Source: Protofrankia sp963555925 (GTDB lineage: Bacteria > Actinomycetota > Actinomycetes > Frankiales > Frankiaceae). Taken from it: a stretch of DNA of 64,000 nucleotides. Shown here one piece after another: positions 52,307 to 59,366 of the stretch. The stretch is from NCBI GenBank assembly GCA_963555925.1, contig CAUVXJ010000005.1:1-64000 (forward strand). The letters are read 5' to 3'. A program made the position numbers and the translations under genes. Numbering within the stretch: the stretch's first letter is position 1; the number at the start of each line of letters is the position of its first letter. The notes under the pieces are model-generated. The model made no database searches and was not told where the DNA came from. It saw only the letters and a program-made list of their open reading frames with translations.

Positions 52307-52526
52307 CGCGACACCCGTTCTGGCGACGTTCGTCTCACTACGCTGTCCCGATCACCGCCGCGCCCGACGTCGGCCAGGTGATCCGCTCAAGGGCATCCGC
52401 GCGGCCGAGAACTGCGAACGGTGTCGGACCGTGTGGGCCGATGGTTGCGGCCCTGATGCCATCCGGGACGAGGAACCCGGGCCGCCCGAACCTCTGCCGC
52501 CGGGCCGGTTCGACGGGCCGAGCTGA
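52299..52526 (+). CDS. Small Cys-containing hypothetical protein
   Basis: The 75-residue product overlaps the preceding mini-protein gene by 8 bases (GTG 52299), so they are coupled. It has C-P-D-H and CERC motifs (LRCPDH; ENCERCRTVWADGC), which could form a zinc site, and a Pro/Glu-rich tail. No family is recognised. Confidence 0.55.
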   Translation: MADATPVLATFVSLRCPDHRRARRRPGDPLKGIRAAENCERCRTVWADGCGPDAIRDEEPGPPEPLPPGRFDGPS

Positions 52527-52577
52527 CCCGGTTTCCAACCGCAAGTCCGTCCTTGCGCAGCCCGCGGGTAGCCGGTG

Positions 52578-53291
52578 TCAGTCCCGATCGCTCAGCGGAT
52601 GCGACTGTGGCGTGTGTCGAGGTGCGTCCGAGCTCTGGGCTGACCGGGTCCCCCGACGATGCGCCCGCAGCAACTCGAAACCGATCGGGATGACCGAGAG
52701 CAGCACGATCCCGATGAAGATCCCCTCCACGTTGTCCGCCACGAAGTGGACCTTGCCGAGGAAATATCCGATCACTGTCACCCCGCTGCCCCACAGCAGC
52801 CCACCGATGATGTTGAAGGTGCTGAAGAGTCGGTAGTTCATGCCGCTGACGCCCGCGATGATCGGGGTGAACGTCCGGACGATCGGTACGAAGCGGGCAA
52901 GGATGACCGAACGAGGTCCGTAGCGCTCGAAGAAGTCACGAGCCTTGTCCACATTCTCCTGTTTGAACAGCCTCGAATCGGGACGCCGGAACAGGGTGGG
53001 GCCGACCTTGCGCCCGAACAGGAAACCGGCCTGGTCACCGAGGATCGCGGCGATCGAGATCAGGAGACAGGCAAGCCACAGCGGAGTGGACAACGTGTGG
53101 TTGGACACAAGGAGACCGACTGTGAACAACAGCGAGTCGCCGGGCAGGAAGAATCCGACCAACAAGCCGGACTCGGCAAAAACGATCAGTAGGACGACGA
53201 TCAGACCCGCCTTGGCCAGATGCTGCGCATCCAGAAAGCTCGGGCCGAGCGCGAGGGTGTTCGAGGCGATCGTGGACACTGACGCAGACAC
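52578..53291 (-). CDS. DedA-family membrane protein
   Basis: The 237-residue polytopic protein has family motifs FAESGLLVGFFLPGDSLLF, GDQAGFLFGRKVG, and FERYGPRSVILARFVPIVRT followed by GVSGMNYRLF. DedA proteins act in membrane homeostasis, probably in lipid-carrier recycling. GTG 53291 is chosen because GGAGG lies 9 nt upstream; the longer frame has no signal. It is divergent from the AEC transporter gene. Confidence 0.92.
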   Translation of the reverse strand: MSASVSTIASNTLALGPSFLDAQHLAKAGLIVVLLIVFAESGLLVGFFLPGDSLLFTVGLLVSNHTLSTPLWLACLLISIAAILGDQAGFLFGRKVGPTLFRRPDSRLFKQENVDKARDFFERYGPRSVILARFVPIVRTFTPIIAGVSGMNYRLFSTFNIIGGLLWGSGVTVIGYFLGKVHFVADNVEGIFIGIVLLSVIPIGFELLRAHRRGTRSAQSSDAPRHTPQSHPLSDRD

Positions 53292-53452
53292 TGTGCTGGG
53301 CCTCCGGAGCGGCTCGGGACGCAAAGGCGGCTGGCGGCCGATTCGGTTCCCACCTCGACCGGGCACTCTTCGCAGACAGCAACGAGCGTATCCAGCAACG
53401 GCTGCGCGGCCGGATACGGCCCGCTGTGGGGTTCCCACCAACGCCTGACAGG

Positions 53453-54376
53453 ATGCCGGACGTGTCCGCCCTACTCGTCCTGGTCGTTGGTCTGATGGCG
53501 GGCATCGTGGCGGGCAGCGCGGCACGACGGCGCGGTCACGTGGCCGATGACGCCCATCAGATGGTCACTTTCTGGGTCCTCGACGTCGCACTTCCCGCCC
53601 TGGCGCTCCGCGTCTTACACAGCGTGGTGTTCCCAGCCAATCTACTGCTCATCATCGCCGGCCCGTACCTGCTGTTCGTCGTCGGCGCGATGCTGTTTCT
53701 CTGCATCGGCCGTGTCCTGCGCCTGCGCCGGGACGTCGTCGGTGCGCTGATCGTCACCGCCGCTGTGGCCAACACATCCTTCGTCGGGATACCGATGGTC
53801 ACGGCCTTCTTCGGAGCGGACTCGGTACCGGTCGCGCTTCTCGTCGACCAGCTCGGCTCGTTCGTCATCGTCGGGACCGTGGTCATCGCGGTGGCGGCCA
53901 CGGCCTCGGGGGCCGGTGTCACCCGGACGGAGATCGCCCGTCGGCTGTTCACGGCGCCCGCTCTGATCGCGCTACTGACCGGGCTGATCCTGCGTCCGGT
54001 GGCGTTTCCGGGCTGGCTCACCGAGGCGTTGACGGCCCTCGGCGCGACGCTCACCCCGCTGGCGTTGTTCTCGATCGGCTTGCAGCTGCGCATCGGCGCG
54101 CTGCGCACCTGGCGTCGGGAGCTCGCGATCGGCCTGCTGGTCAAGCTCGTCATCGGCCCCGCCCTGGTGTTCGGGGCCTACGCCCTGACCGGCTCTCTGG
54201 ACGACCACGGGGTGCAGGTGGCGCTGTTCGAGACCGCGATGCCGCCGATGGTCGCCGGGGCGATGATCGCCACCCGTTACGACCTGGCGACACCGCTGCC
54301 CAGCCTGATGGTCGGCGTCGGGGTGCCGGCGTCCCTGCTCACGCTGCCCATCTGGTCATGGATCCTGCAGGGCTGA
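53453..54376 (+). CDS. AEC-family (auxin efflux carrier-like) transporter
   Basis: The ~307-residue protein has about ten membrane helices in the AEC layout: an N-terminal half with TFWVLDVALPALALRVLHSV and AAVANTSFVGIPMVTAFFG, and a C-terminal half with FETAMPPMVAGAMIATRYDL. Bacterial members export organic acids or related anions. ATG 53453 and GTG 53462 are both possible starts. Confidence 0.88.
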   Translation: MPDVSALLVLVVGLMAGIVAGSAARRRGHVADDAHQMVTFWVLDVALPALALRVLHSVVFPANLLLIIAGPYLLFVVGAMLFLCIGRVLRLRRDVVGALIVTAAVANTSFVGIPMVTAFFGADSVPVALLVDQLGSFVIVGTVVIAVAATASGAGVTRTEIARRLFTAPALIALLTGLILRPVAFPGWLTEALTALGATLTPLALFSIGLQLRIGALRTWRRELAIGLLVKLVIGPALVFGAYALTGSLDDHGVQVALFETAMPPMVAGAMIATRYDLATPLPSLMVGVGVPASLLTLPIWSWILQG

Positions 54377-54445
54377 CGCGGCCCCGCGCCGTCCGCCACC
54401 ACCGTGTCCTGCTGGAGTGGATAACCGCAGCCCCGGCCTGCAAAG

Positions 54446-54487
54446 GATGTGAATCTGCTGCTGTCATAGCAGCACGAAAGTCACATC
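54446..54487. repeat. Hairpin related to the 31466 repeat
   Basis: GATGTGAATCTGCTGCT pairs imperfectly with AGCAGCACGAAAGTCACATC; the first 12 bases are identical to the arm of the repeat at 31466-31480. Confidence 0.55.
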
Positions 54488-54490
54488 GTT

Positions 54491-54565
54491 GGGACGAGCG
54501 GTCGCCCACGGGGTTGGGACGAGCGGTCGCCCACGGGGTTGGGACGAGCGGTCGCCCACGGGGTT
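54491..54565. repeat. 25-bp tandem repeat, three exact copies
   Basis: Each unit begins GGGACGAGCGGTCGCCCACG and ends GGGTT; copies start at 54491, 54516 and 54541 with no mismatch. A diverged fourth part follows. Confidence 0.95.
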
Positions 54566-54612
54566 CGGCGCGGGGTTCGGATGAGCGGTGGCGTGCGCAT
54601 GGCCACCTTGAC

Positions 54613-54658
54613 GTGGCTAACACCGTTAGCTAACGTCTTGCTAACGTCGTTAGCCACG
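54613..54658. promoter_or_regulatory. Operator-like double palindrome for the TetR regulator
   Basis: GTGGCTAACACCGTTAGC and GCTAACGTCGTTAGCCAC are inverted arms matching at 16 of 18 positions around TAACGTCTT-like spacer sequence. The unit GCTAAC/GTTAGC occurs four times. It sits 33 bp before the start of the oxidoreductase gene, where a TetR dimer pair would block transcription. Confidence 0.65.
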
Positions 54659-54691
54659 CCCCTATTGCTGGTCGCTCTAAGGAGTCCCGCC

Positions 54692-55156
54692 GTGTCCGAG
54701 GCGTCCAAGGCCCACTACCGCAAGCCCGGATGGTTCACCCAGCACATCGCCAACAAGCTGGTCATGCGCCTTACCCGGGCCGGGGTCAGCATCTGGGGCA
54801 GTCGCATCCTGGAGGTGCGGGGACGAACCAGCGGGCAGCCTCGTCAGGTGCCCGTCAACGTGCTCACCCATGACGACAGGCAGTATCTGGTCTCAGCACG
54901 CGGCGAGGGCCAGTGGGTGCGCAATCTACGCGCCGCCGACGGCCGGCTCGACCTCCTCATCGGACGCCGCCGGGAACCCCGCAGCGCACACGAGGTCACC
55001 GATGTGACCAAGGCGCCTATTCTGCGTGCGTATCTTCGCCGCTGGAAGGCTGAGGTGGGAGTGTTCTTCGATGGTGTCAGCGCGGACTCGTCCGATGAAG
55101 AAATCGCCCAAATCGCCCATAAGCATCCCGTGTTCGTCCTCGACCCGGTCTCATGA
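54692..55156 (+). CDS. Nitroreductase-family deazaflavin-dependent oxidoreductase
   Basis: The 154-residue protein belongs to the split-barrel Ddn-like family, which uses F420 (or flavin) to reduce small molecules. Marks are ILEVRGRTSGQPRQVPVNVL, YLVSARGEGQWVRNLRA and LRAYLRRWKAEVGVFF. GTG 54692 is chosen because AAGGAG lies 7 nt upstream and the family start (ASKAHYRKPGWF) follows. ATGA overlap with tetR shows one operon, probably induced when TetR binds a ligand. Confidence 0.87.
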   Translation: MSEASKAHYRKPGWFTQHIANKLVMRLTRAGVSIWGSRILEVRGRTSGQPRQVPVNVLTHDDRQYLVSARGEGQWVRNLRAADGRLDLLIGRRREPRSAHEVTDVTKAPILRAYLRRWKAEVGVFFDGVSADSSDEEIAQIAHKHPVFVLDPVS

Positions 55157-55710
55157 CCCGACCCGCGCCCACCCGGCGGCGGACTTTTACCCCGCGCGCC
55201 ATCGAGATCATTTCGGCCGGCCGGCGACTGCTCGAAGCCGAAGGTCCGGACGCCCTGACCATGCGCCGCCTCGCCGCCGAGCTCGGCATCCAGGCGCCGT
55301 CGATCTACAAGCACTTACCCGGCAAGCATGCGCTTGAGCTGGCTCTGCTCGAGGATGCGCTGACCGAGATCGGCCAGGACCTGCATGAGGCGGTGCGTCA
55401 CGGCACAGCGCACAGAGTTATCCCGGCGATTCTTGCCGCCTACCGCGAATACAGCCTTGCCCACCCGAACCTGTACCGGCTGGCCACCGGCTCCCGCCTG
55501 CCCCGCGCCACGATGACGCCGGGCCTGGAGGAGTGGGCCGGCGAACCGTTCTTCCTCGCGACCGGCGACCCCCACCTGGCACAGGCGCTATGGTCGTTTG
55601 CTCACGGTATGGTCATCCTCGAGCTCGACCAGCGCTATCCTGACGGCTCCGGCCTGCGCCGGACCTGGGACGCGGGCGCCGACGCCTTCGCGTCAGCGTG
55701 CCGACAGTAG
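55153..55710 (+). CDS. TetR-family transcriptional regulator
   Basis: The 185-residue repressor has an N-terminal HTH (FTPRAIEIISAGRRLLEAEG; LTMRRLAAELGIQAPSIYKH) and a C-terminal TetR_C-type ligand domain (YREYSLAHPNLYRLATG; ALWSFAHGMVILEL). It is co-transcribed with the oxidoreductase upstream and probably binds the 54613-54658 palindrome to repress both. Confidence 0.92.
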   Translation: MTRPAPTRRRTFTPRAIEIISAGRRLLEAEGPDALTMRRLAAELGIQAPSIYKHLPGKHALELALLEDALTEIGQDLHEAVRHGTAHRVIPAILAAYREYSLAHPNLYRLATGSRLPRATMTPGLEEWAGEPFFLATGDPHLAQALWSFAHGMVILELDQRYPDGSGLRRTWDAGADAFASACRQ

Positions 55711-55931
55711 GACGGCAGCAGGACGGCTTCTTTATCGGCGCACTGGCACCGCCCGGTCTGGCACTCGCACTACCAGCATAAACTCGTTCTGTTTCGTCCG
55801 GGGTTCGCGGCCCAAGCTGGTTCTTGCATCGTGCATCGAGGCCGCAGGAGGGCGATCGAAATGGCAGTCACAAGAAGCAGGGATACGCCGCTTCCCTGCA
55901 TACCCGGCACGGGTAGACCGAGGAGACGACG

Positions 55932-57035
55932 GTGAGCACCTGGGTGGCGATCACGGGCTTCCTGACCGGGCTCGTTGTCCTGGCCGCAACCGGCCGCAGC
56001 GTGCTCGGGACCGCGGTCGCGCCCCGCGGGCGGCCGTCGCGACTCGTATTCGCAACGGTGCCGGTCCTGCTCCGGATCTCACGACAGATCAACCGGGCTG
56101 TCCCGAGCCGGCGGATTCATCGCTTGGTGATCAGAATGATCGGCCCGGTGGCGGTTTTGTTCCCGCCGCTGATATGGGGAGCGGGCACGGTTGTCGGGAC
56201 GGCGCTGCTGGCGGCGTCGGTCGGGGCAGCCCCCCCTGACGTTCGTGCGATGGAATACGTGCTGGGCCAGCTCGATGATCCGAAATGGACCGGCCACGGT
56301 TTCCCGCTGGTGGTGTACGGCTGCTTCATTTTGATCTTCATCGGGTTGACGACCCGGATCACGGCGCTCACGTCCGCCTACCAGCGGCGTGAACAGTTCG
56401 TCTGGGCGCTGGCCAGCGAAGCACGGTCGTGCCTCGATGCCGAGGACGTCATCGTTGCCCACATGCGTGGCGGAACCCCGGATTCCCTGGATCGCATGAT
56501 GATCACCTGGCAGCTCTGGATCGCCGATCTCCGGTTCAGTCACACGAGCTATCCCGAGCTGCTCACATTGCCGTCGTCGCCCGATTTGTCCTGGCTGGAC
56601 GCAACTCTGGTCGTCATGGATGTGGCGGCACTCATAGATGCCCTCTCACCGGGGACCGAACCGCCACCGACACGCCCACTGCTCGCCGCGGGCTGTGCCT
56701 TCGTCCAGGAGATGGCCAAAGAACTGCAGGTCAGCGCGGTCCGGACGACGCTGAGTCTGCATGGACGGGAGGAGCGGTCCTTCTGGACGAGTATCGCCAG
56801 ACTGACCGATGCCGGAATCCATGCCGAACGGGACTACCGGACGGCCCGATCCACCTTCCAACGATGGCGGTCGCGGTACGCGCCGTACACGGCCGCGCTG
56901 TCAGACCTCATGTGCCTGCAGGACGGACCGCCGGTGGGCGAACTGATGCCCGAGGCGCCCTTCGAGACACTCATCAACACCCTTGACGCGTCCGCGGAAA
57001 AGATGTCGCCGATTTTCTCACCATTGTCACAATAA
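55932..57035 (+). CDS. Membrane protein of unknown function
   Basis: The 367-residue protein has an N-terminal helix (WVAITGFLTGLVVLAATG), a pair of helices near residues 66-97 (GPVAVLFPPLIWGAGTVVGT and AALLAASVG-like sequence) and another near 126-143 (FPLVVYGCFILIFIGLTTRI). The ~220-residue C-terminal part is cytoplasmic and helical. The layout recalls two-helix ion-channel-like proteins of actinobacteria, but no selectivity filter is recognised. AGGAGA precedes GTG 55932. Confidence 0.65.
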   Translation: MSTWVAITGFLTGLVVLAATGRSVLGTAVAPRGRPSRLVFATVPVLLRISRQINRAVPSRRIHRLVIRMIGPVAVLFPPLIWGAGTVVGTALLAASVGAAPPDVRAMEYVLGQLDDPKWTGHGFPLVVYGCFILIFIGLTTRITALTSAYQRREQFVWALASEARSCLDAEDVIVAHMRGGTPDSLDRMMITWQLWIADLRFSHTSYPELLTLPSSPDLSWLDATLVVMDVAALIDALSPGTEPPPTRPLLAAGCAFVQEMAKELQVSAVRTTLSLHGREERSFWTSIARLTDAGIHAERDYRTARSTFQRWRSRYAPYTAALSDLMCLQDGPPVGELMPEAPFETLINTLDASAEKMSPIFSPLSQ

Positions 57036-57382
57036 CAGGAGCCTGGAATCACCGGAGGCTGGTTGCCGGTGCCGATCTCGACTGTCCCATGCCCGCGGGC
57101 TGCCATCTGCGCCCGCGGGCTGCCGCCTGCGCCCGCGCAAGCCACTCGCATGGCTCGGCCGACCACGACGGCGGGATAGCCGACTTCCAGGTAGTGGCAG
57201 TACCCGCATGACAGCGGTGGCGAGTACCAGGCAACTGATACCCGTCTACGAGGGTCGTCGGTGCCAGGTATTCGCGATGCCAGCGCCAACACGGTCTGGA
57301 TGAATTGTTGCATTGGTCACACTCTATTGCTTGCACGGAACCCAGCAAGGTGTGATCATCGCGAAGGGAAGACCCGCCAGCC

Positions 57383-57967
57383 ATGACAGGGATGCCAGCG
57401 CAGGACGGATACCGGTATGGTTGCATCGAGTCCCACGACACCGGAACGATCATGGGCGACGAGATCGAGCTCGCCACGACCGTGCGCCGGTGGCCGGAGC
57501 GCGGCCGGCCGCGCCTCGCCGGCGTCCGGCGTACCCACCTCGAACACCGCGCGGCCGTTGTCGGCCGGACCCGCGCCGAGATCGCCAGCACCGTGGTCGC
57601 CTCACTAAACAGGAACGCCGCGGTGAGTCCCGGTACGGCACGGCAGCGGATGCATTCCCTCGAGGCTGTCAGCGAATACCTCGTGGAACAGGTCGCCATC
57701 GTGCTGGGCTGGTCAACGGACAGCGTGAACACACAGCGTCCGGTAACGAGCATCGGGCTCGACTCGCTGCTCGCGACCGAGTTGCACACCCGCATCGAAC
57801 AGGACCTCGGCATCAAGATATCGGTGACCAAGTTACTGCAGGAAGTAACGCTCGAACAGTTCGCGAGGGAGATGTGGGCGCGCCTCGCACGAACATATCC
57901 GACCTTTAACAAGATGAACGTCCCGCATCCCACCGTCCTGAGTAGTCATCACAGCAGGGCTGCCTGA
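57383..57967 (+). CDS. Orphan acyl carrier protein with N-terminal extension
   Basis: The product has up to 194 residues. The C-terminal ~80 residues are a phosphopantetheine-binding carrier domain: TSIGLDSLLATELHTRIEQD with the Ser that would carry the prosthetic group, then IKISVTKLLQEVTLEQFA. The sequence is of polyketide-synthase type. No ketosynthase or other PKS gene is in the window. The N-terminal ~90 residues are basic and unassigned, and the start is uncertain (57383, 57392 or 57452). It may be a PKS remnant or a stand-alone carrier. Confidence 0.7.
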   Translation: MTGMPAQDGYRYGCIESHDTGTIMGDEIELATTVRRWPERGRPRLAGVRRTHLEHRAAVVGRTRAEIASTVVASLNRNAAVSPGTARQRMHSLEAVSEYLVEQVAIVLGWSTDSVNTQRPVTSIGLDSLLATELHTRIEQDLGIKISVTKLLQEVTLEQFAREMWARLARTYPTFNKMNVPHPTVLSSHHSRAA

Positions 57968-58275
57968 CCGACGGCTCGCCAGAAGCGAACTTGGTGCCAG
58001 TAGAACTCGGGAGTACCCGCGAGACCCGCACGTTGCCGCACATCCGCCGACCCCTCCCGCGCGCGATGGCCCAGCGAGAAGAGCCGGCAGCCCTGCTTTA
58101 GGGGTCCACAAGCATCCTACCTGCGCATACACTCGATCGCTGGGGCCGCTACGTGTCACGACTCGACGCCTTCAACCGCGACTAACGCAAAAGGGGCGCC
58201 ACAACAAGGTGCGGACTATACTGACCGGTCACCACTTACAGTGTAAATATCGACTGGTCGACAGTGAGGTGTCAC
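57968..58275. other. Intergenic region upstream of the MmyB-type regulator
   Basis: The 308 bases hold no gene. Near the 3' end are two palindromes: TTACA-G-TGTAA (58236-58246) and TCGAC-TG-GTCGA (58250-58261), just before the regulator's ribosome-binding site. Confidence 0.5.
58236..58261. promoter_or_regulatory. Two adjacent palindromes, probable autoregulatory operator
   Basis: TTACAGTGTAA is a perfect 11-bp palindrome of the sort bound by HTH dimers, and TCGACTGGTCGA follows 3 bases later. Both lie within 40 bp of the regulator start codon. Confidence 0.5.
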
Positions 58276-59085
58276 GTGACGGATAACGAGCATCGCCGTC
58301 GCGAGCTGGGTGCGTTCCTACGCAGCCGCCGAGAGCGTATCGACCCCGAGACGGTGGGCTTGCCCACGGGGCGACGAAGACGAACCTCCGGGCTCAGACG
58401 AGAGGAAGTCGCGGTTCTTGCGGGCCTGAGTCCGACCTGGTACACATACCTTGAGCAGGGTCGGGACATTCACCCATCGCACGAGGTTCTGGATAGCCTC
58501 GTCCGCATGCTGCAGCTAAACGACGACGAACGCAGCTACATTTACATGCTCGCTTACGGTCAACGACCAGTCAAAGACAATCCGTTACGCGAGGCCAACA
58601 CGGAGGCATTCCTCTGGCAGATCGCCGATGCGTACCAGCCCAACCCCGTCTACGTCGCGAACCAGGTTGCCGACGTACTGGCCTGGAACGACGCAGCTAC
58701 CGAGTGGTACACCGACTTCGCCAAGCTGCCGGACGAGCATCGCAACACCGTGTGGTGGACGCTCATGGAACCAGACGCACGCGAACGTCTGGTGATGTGG
58801 GAAGACGAAGTCAAGGACGTCATCGGCCGCCTGCGTGCCGTCTCGGCGGTCAGGCCCGGAGACCGACGGCTGGGCCGACTGATCGCCGATCTCATGAAGG
58901 AAAGCCCGGAGATGCGGCGATGGTGGTCCGACCACGAGATACGCAGTCAGGCGCCGCGGGTCCGGTGGTTGCGGCATCCGCAGCTCGGGGTTCGGGCGAT
59001 GAACCTCGTGGTCGCGTATCCGGCTGGTATGGACGGGATCGGAATCGCCTTCCATCTTCCCGTCCCGGACGACGAGGATGCGTAG
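58276..59085 (+). CDS. XRE-family regulator with MmyB-like ligand domain
   Basis: The 269-residue regulator has an N-terminal helix-turn-helix with the family hallmark RRTSGLRREEVAVLAGLSPT and WYTYLEQGRDIHPS, then a PAS-like MmyB domain (NPVYVANQVADVLAWNDAAT; NTVWWTLMEPDARE). MmyB proteins bind fatty-acid-like ligands and often control a divergent dehydrogenase gene. GTG 58276 follows GAGG by 6 nt. Confidence 0.92.
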   Translation: MTDNEHRRRELGAFLRSRRERIDPETVGLPTGRRRRTSGLRREEVAVLAGLSPTWYTYLEQGRDIHPSHEVLDSLVRMLQLNDDERSYIYMLAYGQRPVKDNPLREANTEAFLWQIADAYQPNPVYVANQVADVLAWNDAATEWYTDFAKLPDEHRNTVWWTLMEPDARERLVMWEDEVKDVIGRLRAVSAVRPGDRRLGRLIADLMKESPEMRRWWSDHEIRSQAPRVRWLRHPQLGVRAMNLVVAYPAGMDGIGIAFHLPVPDDEDA

Positions 59086-59366
59086 GCCGCGGCCGGCAGG
59101 ACGCGTCACGACCTCGGCGAAGGACGCACCGACCGGCGGATCGTGTCGGAGGGCCACATAAAAGCTAATCACACCATGACGCATCCCGATCTGTCACACT
59201 GCGACCTATGCCGGACACGGTGGGAGGTGGCGTAGGCCAGTCACCCGATAGCAACCGCGGCTCCTCATTCCCGAACTGCGCCGTCAGGGCTTCGCCTTCG
59301 ACCGGCCATCGCCGCCTGCCGCACCCGCGGCGCTCCCGGCTCCAGCACAGGCAAACGGGGTGCGTG

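Larger units (their letters stand above)
54377..54691. other. Repeat-rich promoter region of the oxidoreductase/tetR operon
   Basis: In 315 bases lie a hairpin (54446-54487) like that at 31466-31513, three exact 25-bp tandem repeats (54491-54565), a 46-bp operator-like palindrome (54613-54658) and the ribosome-binding site AAGGAG at 54679-54684. Confidence 0.7.
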
